Below, piece by piece: positions 52,792 through 61,970 of a DNA stretch of 64,000 nucleotides. The notes below the pieces were generated by a model. It searched no databases. It had not been told where the DNA came from and was given only the letters and a program-made list of their open reading frames with translations. Where the stretch lies: assembly GCA_002507175.1 (NCBI GenBank), contig DAZE01000016.1:39243-103242 (forward strand), given 5' to 3'. Origin of the DNA: Euryarchaeota archaeon UBA558. GTDB taxonomy: Archaea; Thermoplasmatota; Poseidoniia; Poseidoniales; Thalassarchaeaceae. A program made the position numbers and the translations under genes. Each line of letters opens with the position of its first letter. Positions within the stretch are counted from its first letter, which is position 1.

Positions 52792-53832
52792 TGGTGGGTT
52801 CCTGGATAGCATGATTGCAATGGGCATTGTCCTCTCATCGGATTCCAGAAGGATCTTCATGATCACAGCCAGTGGAACGCCAAGAATCATTCCCGTTAAT
52901 CCCCATGCCCAGTACCAGAATGCTACGAGAAACAGGAGTACAATGGGGGACATATCCAGCCTCTGCCCAGCGAGTTGGGGTTCCACAAAGCTACCCCAAA
53001 GTTGTTGATTTCCAACCAAAATCGCCACTACTGCGATGAAGCCAGTTAACGGCAATTGGATAAAGGCCAGGATTATGGGTGGTACAAATGAAAGGAAAGC
53101 CCCCAGATATGGTATGAAATCAAGTATGAACACCAGGAATGCCCAAATGAATGCCCCCGGAATGTCAAACGCGTACAACGCAACCCCTGCGATAACAGCT
53201 TGGCCGAACGCCACTGTCGCCTTGGTTTTGATGTAGACGTTGATATTTTTCTCAGCCTTGGTGGCTATGTTGTCAAATCGATTGGATTCTTCGGGGAAGG
53301 CAGCCATGACCCTTCCTGGCAGAGACTCTGCCTCTAGTATGATAAAGGCCAGAAATATCATCACAGTGAGCATGTTTGCGGTGAATGAGGCCAGTGATCC
53401 TATGAACTCGGTGACTAGTCTGTTAATCTCCTCTATGGAGATAATGGTCTGGAGTCCTTCAAGATCGATGCTGTAGCCGAAGATCTCTAGACCCTCCAGC
53501 CAATCTATCTTGTCGTTCAGCTTTGGAGATAGGCTAGGGACCTCGGACGTGAATCCAGAAAGGCTGGAAAAAAGGATCTGGCTTACTAATATGATCACGC
53601 CTAGGAACGCGACTAAAACTCCGGTGTAGGAAAGCAGGGGATGGCCGAACTTTTCCTCTAGCCATGCTGCTGGGGGCCTTATTGCGAAAAACAAGAACAC
53701 TGCAACCACCATAGGCTGTATGATGTCTGAAAGTTGTTTGATCGCTAAAACGCTGACAAAAAGTAGGACTGCAAGGTAAGTGGCTGTTCGTAGTCTCAGG
53801 CCACTGGTCCCGAGCCGCACGGCATCGCTCAT
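52747..53832 (-). CDS. AI-2E family transporter
   Basis: A protein of about 361 residues with 7-8 membrane helices and the soluble segment between helices 3 and 4 typical of the AI-2E/PerM family (SPKLNDKIDWLEGL to NRLVTEFIGS). The C-terminal motifs LDFIPYLGAFLSFVPP and WGSFVEPQLAGQRLDMSPI are diagnostic. Proposed cargos include autoinducer-2 and Na+/H+; none is proven here. The ATG at 53832 is favoured over 53853. The 3' end overlaps the thiamine pyrophosphokinase gene by 45 bases. Confidence 0.85.
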   Translation of the reverse strand: MSDAVRLGTSGLRLRTATYLAVLLFVSVLAIKQLSDIIQPMVVAVFLFFAIRPPAAWLEEKFGHPLLSYTGVLVAFLGVIILVSQILFSSLSGFTSEVPSLSPKLNDKIDWLEGLEIFGYSIDLEGLQTIISIEEINRLVTEFIGSLASFTANMLTVMIFLAFIILEAESLPGRVMAAFPEESNRFDNIATKAEKNINVYIKTKATVAFGQAVIAGVALYAFDIPGAFIWAFLVFILDFIPYLGAFLSFVPPIILAFIQLPLTGFIAVVAILVGNQQLWGSFVEPQLAGQRLDMSPIVLLFLVAFWYWAWGLTGMILGVPLAVIMKILLESDERTMPIAIMLSRNPPSPVDDGNEDTIAGE

Positions 53833-53920
53833 AACACAAGACGGCAAGCACATTGAAATGAACTGTTCGCCGTCTTCCCATACTACCAGTGGTTAAGTGG
53901 GAGTGCCTACTAGCAATACC

Positions 53921-54658
53921 ATGGCACTTACACCCCTTGATGTGAGTGTGACTGTAGTCATTCCGACACGCAACGAAGAAGAGGCTATCGTCGAGACAAT
54001 ACAGTCCGTCCCCAATGACGGATGGTGCAAGGAATTGGACTTTCTGATCATCGATGGGAACTCAACAGACAAAACTCGTGATTTGGCTGAGTCCTCGGGT
54101 GCCAAGGTCTACATCGAGCCCAGGAGGGGGTATGGAAGGGCTTACAAAACTGGGTTTGTGATGGCTAAAGGGGATGTGATTGTGACAATGGACGCGGATT
54201 GTACATATCCTGGAGAAGAGGTTCCAACACTTGTCCGAACTCTTTTGGAAGAGGGTCTTGATTGGATTACCTGTGATCGTCTGAAAAAGGCAGAAGAGGG
54301 CTCTATGCCGGGGCTACACGGATTCGGTAACTGGGTACTATCAACTACTGCTAGGCTATTGTATTGGTATGGAATTCATGACTCTCAAAGTGGAATGTGG
54401 ATCTTCCGGAAATCCATATTCGAAGACGAGCGGATGAGACCGAAGCATGACGGCATGCCCTTGTCTCAGGAGTTCAAGATTAGGGCCAGAAGGTACCTAG
54501 GAAAGGAAAAGACCGCTGAGGTTAGCGTTCCCTATAGGAAGCGCGTGGGAGAGGCTGAGATCAATACTTGGGGAGATGGACTTTTGAATCTGAGATTCCT
54601 GTTTACCCATCGATTGGGGTTAACCAAACAGATTACCGATTGGGGTCCCGAGAACTAG
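53921..54658 (+). CDS. Family 2 glycosyltransferase (DPM1-like)
   Basis: A protein of about 245 residues with a GT-A fold: VTVVIPTRNEEEAI, IIDGNSTDKTRD, and the metal-binding DAD in VTMDADCTYPGEEV. The GIHDSQSGMW segment is typical of polyprenyl-phosphate sugar transferases. There is no membrane domain at the C-terminus. It probably makes a lipid-linked sugar for protein or surface glycosylation. A GTG at 53897 is an alternative start. The 3' end overlaps the surface-protein gene by 26 bases. Confidence 0.83.
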   Translation: MALTPLDVSVTVVIPTRNEEEAIVETIQSVPNDGWCKELDFLIIDGNSTDKTRDLAESSGAKVYIEPRRGYGRAYKTGFVMAKGDVIVTMDADCTYPGEEVPTLVRTLLEEGLDWITCDRLKKAEEGSMPGLHGFGNWVLSTTARLLYWYGIHDSQSGMWIFRKSIFEDERMRPKHDGMPLSQEFKIRARRYLGKEKTAEVSVPYRKRVGEAEINTWGDGLLNLRFLFTHRLGLTKQITDWGPEN

Positions 54659-57600
54659 GTGGATCGTAGTCTTCCTCTCTGAACGCCCCCCACGATTCAA
54701 TCTCAGCGAGGTCTGCCTTCACCGATGATCGCCTTCTGAATACAGCATGCACCCCAATGAGTAGTAGGGCGAGTAAACCTATGCCACCCAGTCGAAGGGC
54801 TTGGGCTAAAAGCCCAGAGTTACCTTCTTGCTCGTCTACGGGTATGGTCTCGGTAAGCGTCTGACTGACCACGTCCCCATCTCTAGCCCAGACATCTACC
54901 CTGACCCAGTCCCCTCCCTCTGGTGAGAATGGTACGCTGACGGACCAGACCCCGTCATCGGCCACCTCGTCCCCGAAGTTGCCATTATCGTTCAATTCGA
55001 CTAGAATTGGGACTCCCCCGATCGTTAGGATCGCTGAGACTTCATTTGTAGTACCGTCCAAATCAACCATAACGGTGGAGATGTAAACCTCCTGGGCGGT
55101 CCCGGCTATCAGCACCGACGGGGATATCTGAAGTGAAGAAATCGTAGGAGCACTTGACCCGACCATGATCGAAACCGCGGTCATGTTGGAGAGTCCTCTT
55201 GAGTCAATGGCCCTCAACCTAATGATATGCGGGCCTGGAGGCAGATCGACTTCGACGAAATTATGGTTACCGATTATAGTTCCATCAGAAAGCGACCACT
55301 CGATCATTGCAAGGTCTCCATCATGATCGATAGTTCCGAATGAATCCAGGATTATGGTTTGACCCGGAGGGATGAACGAACCATCAGAGGGGCTAGCGAT
55401 AGCAGGGACCGGAGGTGTTGAAGTGATGAAGATGGTCAGATTTACCGACCTCACCATCCCTGAGGTATCAACGGCCATGAATGTCAAATTGTGCTCGCCA
55501 GAGGGGAGGTTTCGGCTGTATAAACCTTCGATCCTGATTCCATTGGCTATTGGGGAGGGCAGTCTATCAGAGGTTATTGTGACCAAGAATTCGTCGCCAT
55601 CGGCATCGAATGAGTCTCTTAGGTCGAAGTTCACTGGTTTGTCTGATTGGAAGATCTGACCTTCAATGGGGTCATCTATGATGAGAATGGGCGCGGAGGG
55701 ATTGATTGTGACGTTTATTGTGGACTCGGATGCTTGTCCTATGCCGTCATCCACGGTTAGTCTCACAGTGTGGGAGCCCGGTGGAAGCCTAGTTTGGAAA
55801 GTCCACTCTGTTGAGAGGGTTTCCGAAGAATCACTCAATTTCCATTTAACCGTGACGAGTTCATTTAACCCACTCCCTTGCGAGCATAGGAAACCCACTC
55901 CACCGCCCGGGAATGACGAGCAGGGCATGTCTCTATCTCCAGACCCGAGGGCGCTGAAGGCAATTATTTCGGAGGAGTCTGTGACAAGTCCCTCCTCAGG
56001 GGATGCGATGACTGACCTAGAGTTGGAGTTAGTCACCACAACATCTAGGTTGATGGAAGTCGATTGGCCTGTATTGTCCGGGTTATCGTCCCACGCTTCG
56101 AGAGTTATCGAATGGTCGCCCTTTGCCAACCGACCCTCCCAACCAAATCTTCCATTCTCTGCATCCCCTGTCCAAATCATGCCCTGTATGTCCGAGTATA
56201 TTGAGAAGTATAGTCCGTCTCCTTCCGGATCCTCGGTTCCAAGGAAGCTGATGAGCATGATGTCGTCTGAGGAAGGTCCGGACCGAATGATTTCATAATT
56301 TATTACTGGGAGTTGATTGTAGTGATCAATCGTGAATGCCCATGATACTGGTTGGTTCGTGCCATCACTCACCTCTATGGTGACAGTAAAGGTATCTTCT
56401 TGAGGTGCAAAAACGACTTGATGTGGTCTATTACAAGGGGGTTCGAGAGATATATTGTCGCCATAGCTGGTTAAGACCCAACACTCAAGTGAATCATTCT
56501 CAGGATCCAATGTACCTGATAGATCTACTGTCGCATTGGCAGTCATACCAAGACTCATGACACCAAATGGCGATATTTCTGGGAGGGTAGCGACTGACAT
56601 CAAAGGAGGCAGGTTCAGGAGTGTCACGATTCGCTCCATAGTGCTGCATCTCCCGGTGGAGTCGCACACTGTCAACTCGATCGTATGTTCCCCATCACTC
56701 AGAAAAAATGATGAATTCAATGGGTCGTTTGCGATGAAAAATGGCGTTCCTCCTGATGGACCTGAAAGCGTCCCGTCAATGGAACTGACCCAACTGAATG
56801 AGAGTGAGTCATAATCCATGTCCCACGAATCAGTTGCATTGAAGACGATTCTCTCCGAACTCCCGTAAACTGAGTTTGGGAAGGGTGTTTCCCAAACGAT
56901 GAATGGTGCTTGATTAGGTAGATCAATCGAGCAAGTTATGTCCAGGTCATCATTAAGTTGAACTTGGCCCATAGAAACCTCATATCCTATGTATGAACAG
57001 TTGGCTAGTACATTCGCAGTCTGTGACCAGCCATCCGAAGGCGTCCAGACCTTTCCTGTGAATGGGCCTAGTCTGGAGGTCCCGGAATAAGGTAGAGTAG
57101 TGGTTGAATTTTCTTGAAGTCTGTCGAAACTGAGGTCCACAGTGGCAAAAGGTATGCCAAATCCGTTTTGGTTGGTCACCTCTACGTCAATGAACCAAGA
57201 GATCATCAATTTGTCATCAGGATCATCTGAGAGGGGAGACGATAGGTTCGTTGATGAAACCCAATTCACGTTGCTCCCCGATGACAGTGAGAGTGTCGAT
57301 CCACCAACAATGGAGGCGTCGACCATCGTTATGTTGGAGGAAGTAAATTCGATAGGATTTCCATTCTGGCATCCGAAAGAGACGTTAGTCCCCCTCAGGT
57401 CAAGGAAGTTGGAAAATACAGTGCAATTTGTTGATAAATCCAAGGTGCTGTCTTGGATGGTTGATGGGACGAGTCCGTTTGCAGACCACTCAAATGAGGT
57501 CCCTGAAAAGTCCACGTCGCGTAGACGGCCGTCGATTGACTGTAGCGAGATTCCTGGGTCGGTGTGATTCGAACTTATTTCCGCTCCTGAAATCTCAACA

Positions 57601-59234
57601 TAACCGGGCCTCTGTAGGCCAGTTCCGTCAGCAAGTATGGCTTTACCCGAGGAAGGGTCGAATACACTGATGTTCTTGAGTTGAAGATCGATGGAGTCGA
57701 TTATGGAAAACCCAGACATATCTTCGGTGGAACTACATTCCAGACACATTACGTCCTTGCCAGAGCTCACCACGTCATTCGACCTTAGGAAAAGGAAACC
57801 TGCTCCAGATTGGTCAGAGGAAGCTCCTTGCCCGTTGAAACTTGTGTTTGCATGTTCAATCCTCACGTTCGAGGAATCGATGACCTGAATTCCAACGAGT
57901 TGATTCATGACCGACTTGACCCCGATAACCTCCGGGTGGAACTCTCGGATGTCTATTCCTGCACCGCCAGAGTTTTCCGCCGTCCAATTGGTCCCGGTAG
58001 CTCCGCCCTTCCACAACAAAATTCCTGATCCTATGGAGTCATATACGCTTATGTCATGAAGTTTGACAGGCCAATTTGCACTCCTGAGATAAATTCCAGA
58101 GGCATCCGCGAGGTTACTCGAGATGCTTCGCGAGCCATCACTGCGAGATGTCACATTCTGGAATTTTGAAGAGCCGCCAATCATGTACGCCTTCAGTCCG
58201 GGGGCATGATTACCCTGTAGGTCCAGTCCATTGATTACGGCGCCGCTTGTGTTTAGTTCCAATCCTGCCAATCCGAGTCCGGATGTCTGGGCAAGTGGCC
58301 CACCAGTCCCGGAAACAGTAGTATTGCGAATGATAGCATTTACACTGAGTTCGTTCCACTTTGATCGATTGTATTGTTCGACCATGATTCCACGGTACTT
58401 CGAGTTAGAAATGGTGATATTTTCGAGTGTGGGCCTGGTAGTGAATCCCTCTGAAATATGTCGAACGTAAACTCCATTATCCGAGTAATTCAATCTCGAG
58501 TCCTTGACCAAAATCACAGAGTCCTCAATCCAGATGCCAGTTGATACAGCGATGGTGGCACCTGATATGTTCGTTATTGACATGTTTGAAAATAAGCCGC
58601 CAGACCCGCCCCAGACGTTGACTGCTCTCGTTATCAGCCCACTGGCGGATAAGCCGTCAAGAATCGGTGAGCTACCGCTCCCTACAGAAAGGCCAATTCC
58701 ATATCTCCATGTGTTTGAGATTCCATGGACGTCTTGGCCACCTCCTTCAATAGTCAGATTATATATCGCAGGGTTAGAGTCGGAAAACAAGTCTACGCCG
58801 ACGAAATCAGGATTGGAAATGGTGATGTTTCGAAGAGTAGGGTCTGAATTCCACATCGAGATCCCGTAGGAGTTATCTTGAATCTCCAGGTTTGAGACGT
58901 AAGACCCCAACCCCCTGCTGTCCTCCAAGAATCTGATGCCATTGTGTTTCCCATCTATTGAGTCGAGGATGACTGGGTCATCCGAATGGCCGAGTATCGT
59001 GAACCTACCTTTCACATCTACAGACTTTCCGTCCCCTAATCTTATCTCTGTTCCAGGGCTCACCTGTACAACCTCATTGCTTTCGATGGTTACCCCTTCA
59101 GGGAAACTGACTACGCCTGACCAAACCGATGTCGAAGCTTGCGGAGACCCCAGCGGGGAGAGAACAGACAGCACCAAGATCGTCACAATGAGAGATATAC
59201 CCCTCCCTGACCCATCCCGACTCTGTACTGCCAC
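54633..59234 (-). CDS. Giant surface protein with beta-helix and Ig/PKD-like domains
   Basis: A 1533-residue secreted protein. A signal peptide (about 13-32) is followed by a right-handed parallel beta-helix (about 50-620) with short repeating strands (LRNITISN, LENITISNSKYRG). From about 740 to 1440 come tandem Ig/PKD-like domains with recurring DPEGD/DxDGD and VTxxDG motifs. A membrane helix near 1478-1497 and a basic then acidic cytosolic tail end it. The start is GTG. It resembles polysaccharide-binding or adhesin proteins; no catalytic residues were identified. Confidence 0.82.
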   Translation of the reverse strand: MAVQSRDGSGRGISLIVTILVLSVLSPLGSPQASTSVWSGVVSFPEGVTIESNEVVQVSPGTEIRLGDGKSVDVKGRFTILGHSDDPVILDSIDGKHNGIRFLEDSRGLGSYVSNLEIQDNSYGISMWNSDPTLRNITISNPDFVGVDLFSDSNPAIYNLTIEGGGQDVHGISNTWRYGIGLSVGSGSSPILDGLSASGLITRAVNVWGGSGGLFSNMSITNISGATIAVSTGIWIEDSVILVKDSRLNYSDNGVYVRHISEGFTTRPTLENITISNSKYRGIMVEQYNRSKWNELSVNAIIRNTTVSGTGGPLAQTSGLGLAGLELNTSGAVINGLDLQGNHAPGLKAYMIGGSSKFQNVTSRSDGSRSISSNLADASGIYLRSANWPVKLHDISVYDSIGSGILLWKGGATGTNWTAENSGGAGIDIREFHPEVIGVKSVMNQLVGIQVIDSSNVRIEHANTSFNGQGASSDQSGAGFLFLRSNDVVSSGKDVMCLECSSTEDMSGFSIIDSIDLQLKNISVFDPSSGKAILADGTGLQRPGYVEISGAEISSNHTDPGISLQSIDGRLRDVDFSGTSFEWSANGLVPSTIQDSTLDLSTNCTVFSNFLDLRGTNVSFGCQNGNPIEFTSSNITMVDASIVGGSTLSLSSGSNVNWVSSTNLSSPLSDDPDDKLMISWFIDVEVTNQNGFGIPFATVDLSFDRLQENSTTTLPYSGTSRLGPFTGKVWTPSDGWSQTANVLANCSYIGYEVSMGQVQLNDDLDITCSIDLPNQAPFIVWETPFPNSVYGSSERIVFNATDSWDMDYDSLSFSWVSSIDGTLSGPSGGTPFFIANDPLNSSFFLSDGEHTIELTVCDSTGRCSTMERIVTLLNLPPLMSVATLPEISPFGVMSLGMTANATVDLSGTLDPENDSLECWVLTSYGDNISLEPPCNRPHQVVFAPQEDTFTVTIEVSDGTNQPVSWAFTIDHYNQLPVINYEIIRSGPSSDDIMLISFLGTEDPEGDGLYFSIYSDIQGMIWTGDAENGRFGWEGRLAKGDHSITLEAWDDNPDNTGQSTSINLDVVVTNSNSRSVIASPEEGLVTDSSEIIAFSALGSGDRDMPCSSFPGGGVGFLCSQGSGLNELVTVKWKLSDSSETLSTEWTFQTRLPPGSHTVRLTVDDGIGQASESTINVTINPSAPILIIDDPIEGQIFQSDKPVNFDLRDSFDADGDEFLVTITSDRLPSPIANGIRIEGLYSRNLPSGEHNLTFMAVDTSGMVRSVNLTIFITSTPPVPAIASPSDGSFIPPGQTIILDSFGTIDHDGDLAMIEWSLSDGTIIGNHNFVEVDLPPGPHIIRLRAIDSRGLSNMTAVSIMVGSSAPTISSLQISPSVLIAGTAQEVYISTVMVDLDGTTNEVSAILTIGGVPILVELNDNGNFGDEVADDGVWSVSVPFSPEGGDWVRVDVWARDGDVVSQTLTETIPVDEQEGNSGLLAQALRLGGIGLLALLLIGVHAVFRRRSSVKADLAEIESWGAFREEDYDPPSSRDPNR

Positions 59235-59345
59235 GGATCCAAAACTCGGGGTTTACGTTGTATGCTTTACCGTTGGATGTTTCTTTTGAATGTCAACGGG
59301 AGGCATGATAAGGATGTCATCTTCCGCGGGGTTGGGGGAATTGGT

Positions 59346-59579
59346 ATGGAAACCGCCTTCGTCCTGATTAAGGCACTGCCAATGAAAGAAAAAGACGTCT
59401 ATGCAAGCCTCCTACGCATGGATGCAGTTGTCGAGACCCACTCGGTTTACGGCGAGTATGATCTTGTGGCGAGGCTCGATTTCAATGACTCCAAGGAAAT
59501 GACGAGGTTCTTGATCGAACAGATGCGCACCATCCCGGGTGTTGTGAAGACTGAAACGCTGATTTCTGCAGAGGTGTGA
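59346..59579 (+). CDS. Single-domain Lrp/AsnC (RAM) protein, first of a pair
   Basis: A 77-residue RAM domain without the DNA-binding part of Lrp: METAFVLIKALPMKEKDV, VVETHSVYGEYDLVARL, and the closing GVVKTETLISAEV. Such stand-alone domains bind amino acids and form dimers or higher rings, sometimes with full Lrp partners. The ATG at 59346 is chosen; the open frame to 59262 adds unrelated residues. It overlaps the second copy. Confidence 0.8.
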   Translation: METAFVLIKALPMKEKDVYASLLRMDAVVETHSVYGEYDLVARLDFNDSKEMTRFLIEQMRTIPGVVKTETLISAEV

Positions 59580-59815
59580 ATGTGGCAGTCGGATTTGTTC
59601 TAATCACCACCGAACCAGGTGAAGAGGTAAGTGTCAGAAATAGCCTAGATTCTGTTGAGGGGGTAGTAGGTAGGTGGGTTGTTTTTGGGAGTCATGATCT
59701 CCTTGTCAAAGTCGAAGGCCTCAACGAATCAGAGATCACAAGGATCGTGATTGGAGAAATCCGATCATTGACAGGCATAACCAACACAAGGACTCTCATT
59801 GGCGCTGAGATCTGA
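59576..59815 (+). CDS. Single-domain Lrp/AsnC (RAM) protein, second of a pair
   Basis: A 79-residue paralogue of the preceding gene with the same layout: AVGFVLITTEPGEEV, GRWVVFGSHDLLVKVEG, and the final GITNTRTLIGAEI. Its GTG start overlaps the first copy's stop by 4 bases, so equal expression and a heteromeric assembly are likely. The ligand is unknown. It ends inside the 3' end of the convergent STAND gene (20-base overlap). Confidence 0.8.
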   Translation: MNVAVGFVLITTEPGEEVSVRNSLDSVEGVVGRWVVFGSHDLLVKVEGLNESEITRIVIGEIRSLTGITNTRTLIGAEI

Positions 59816-61934
59816 CCTCATGATAGATCCTCTCAATCAACTTCACTGATGCATTGCTGCAGCCAATGAGTCTGAGCCGCGCTGCAGCCTCTGACCAATA
59901 TCGCAACCTCTGGTCCCGGTCATACAATCCCCTCCAGTACCAAGAAAATGCTTCAATTCTCGCATGTTCTCTCCTAATGGGAGGATTGTCCTGAAGAAAG
60001 ATTGACTTGTGAGTATCGATGGCCCATGTAGGTGATAATTCTCCTGCAGCAGCAAAAACCCAATGGATAATTCTCAATTTTTCGTGTTTCCCCTCAGTTC
60101 TACGTAGTTTCTTTTCGAGGTCTTCGGAGTTTACATCACTCAAGGATTTCAATTTCAATCGAAGGTCTATCTCCTCCAACCTCCTGTGCCCTTCACCAAT
60201 CAAACCCACTATCTCTGACCTTAGAGCGGCTGCTTTGACCGCATCCCCCAAATTGGATGCAACAAGGTACCTCAATATCAAATCAGAGGCAAGTAATGAT
60301 GCGTCCAATTGAGCCACTTGAACCTCAATTCTATCTAACCTCTGAACAATCTTATCCCCAAGATCCCTGTTGATGGGCCCAGGTAGACGATCATCATGCA
60401 ATCTAACCGCACCACGGATTAGAACTTGCGACCTTTCTGGTTCACCCAATTTACCCAATAGTTCCTCCTCTGCAGCAAGGAATCTCGATTCCTTACCTAG
60501 TAGCCGGAAGCTTTCCATTTCGATCTTCAAACGATCAGCTTGTTCCGTTAGTCCCTCAGAAATCCTCAATGCCATTTTTGCTTCACCGAGGGCGATTGCT
60601 GCTCGAGCAGACAATATCCTGAGGTCTCCCCTTTCCTCGTTATCCAGAGCGTCACTCAGCAACGTGGATGCGACGACTGGGCCTAGGTTGTCGAAGACGT
60701 CCTCCGCTAGCCCCTTCGACACACTCTGGCCAGAGAGTATTCTATGGTGCATTTCATGGCCCCTGGCCTCAAATCCCTCGATCTTAGACCACCTATCGAC
60801 CAATCGCTCGTGTATCGATCTGACTTTGTCCTCATCCAACGAAGCAAGTTTCACATGCTTGATGAGGTGTTGGGATTCGAAGAAGGAGCCGCTCCATTTC
60901 AAGATTGTCGCATCGTCTAAATTATCTATTGAAAGATCTGTAAGGGAGTCTCCTCTAGATATTGGAAAGGGCTCCAAAGTAAGGTCCTCTAGTTCTTGGG
61001 CGGTATTGATATCCAATCTGTCTAAAACGGTGGATGATATGAAATCAGCAACAGGGGTTCCCGGGATGGGTACATCGTCACCATCTCTCCACATCTGGAT
61101 CGCGAGAGGATGGCCGTCTAATGCGATGGCGACCTGCGTTGCCTGTTCCTCAGTCAGATGGTCCGCGATACGAGCTGCGACCTCGATTTCTAGCCCTTCC
61201 AATGTGATCTTCAATGTCTCAGTTAAGGAAGAAAAGGTGCTCGGGCTTCTCGTCACGACCAGTATTTTGGCATGGCGGGCATTTTCAAGCACTCTTCTGA
61301 TGTTATCGGCATGCCTTCTGTGAATTTCCTGTGCTTCATCAAGAATGTAAACCATATTGGGGTCGAACCCGTCTCCCAACTCATCAAAATTTTCTGATAC
61401 AGGAATATCCGTCCATGAGTCAATAAGAGAGGACGTGCTGGTCATCCGGCTTCCTGTGTGCCAACAAACCTTCTTTTTTTCTTGTTCAAGTTTAGAGTAA
61501 ACTGCCTTTGCGACGGAAGACTTTCCTATCCCCGGAAGGCCTGTCAGGACCACGATCCCGGGGCTTTCAAATGCTCGACATATGGCCTCTATTTCTTTAT
61601 CCCTACCCAAGATTTGATTCAATTTTGTAGTCTGCTTTTCGATTAATCCAAAATTACTTGCCACTTCAAGCCCTTTTTTTGTAATCAACAAAACGGTTTT
61701 TTTCCTCGGTGCGCCGATTACATTGCTCTTGATGGAATCAAGCAAGCCCTTGGACTCTAAACTAGAAATTGGTTTGTGGAGGGCTGACCTCACGACCCCA
61801 AGCCTCCTAGCAACGCTGGGCATGGAGAGCTCCTCTGGGAAGTCTCTACGCAAGTTCCTGTCTACTTCGATGCCAGCGAGCGCGGTTAACAACCTCTCTT
61901 CGGGCCCGGTCAACACGGCTGTGGGGCAAGCCAT
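59796..61934 (-). CDS. Winged-helix STAND-type ATPase
   Basis: A 712-residue signalling ATPase. Residues about 12-95 form a MarR-like winged helix (LSMPSVARRLGVVRSALHKPISSLESKGLL). The NTPase core follows with Walker A GLPGIGKSS (132-140), Walker B VYILDEAQEIHR (Asp199, Glu200), sensor ILVVTRS and a GHPLAI segment like the STAND GxP motif. The C-terminal half (about 380-700) is all alpha, resembling TPR-like superstructure. Such proteins act as ligand-triggered switches in regulation or defence. It is divergent from uvrC by 36 bases. Confidence 0.78.
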   Translation of the reverse strand: MACPTAVLTGPEERLLTALAGIEVDRNLRRDFPEELSMPSVARRLGVVRSALHKPISSLESKGLLDSIKSNVIGAPRKKTVLLITKKGLEVASNFGLIEKQTTKLNQILGRDKEIEAICRAFESPGIVVLTGLPGIGKSSVAKAVYSKLEQEKKKVCWHTGSRMTSTSSLIDSWTDIPVSENFDELGDGFDPNMVYILDEAQEIHRRHADNIRRVLENARHAKILVVTRSPSTFSSLTETLKITLEGLEIEVAARIADHLTEEQATQVAIALDGHPLAIQMWRDGDDVPIPGTPVADFISSTVLDRLDINTAQELEDLTLEPFPISRGDSLTDLSIDNLDDATILKWSGSFFESQHLIKHVKLASLDEDKVRSIHERLVDRWSKIEGFEARGHEMHHRILSGQSVSKGLAEDVFDNLGPVVASTLLSDALDNEERGDLRILSARAAIALGEAKMALRISEGLTEQADRLKIEMESFRLLGKESRFLAAEEELLGKLGEPERSQVLIRGAVRLHDDRLPGPINRDLGDKIVQRLDRIEVQVAQLDASLLASDLILRYLVASNLGDAVKAAALRSEIVGLIGEGHRRLEEIDLRLKLKSLSDVNSEDLEKKLRRTEGKHEKLRIIHWVFAAAGELSPTWAIDTHKSIFLQDNPPIRREHARIEAFSWYWRGLYDRDQRLRYWSEAAARLRLIGCSNASVKLIERIYHEVRSQRQ

Positions 61935-61970
61935 CAGTTCATTGCCCTTGGCCTTCGAGGTCTAACAAGG

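Noticed and set aside
60370..61323. Plus-strand 317-residue open frame
   Set aside because: Antisense to the STAND ATPase, Ser-rich composition typical of a reverse-strand shadow.
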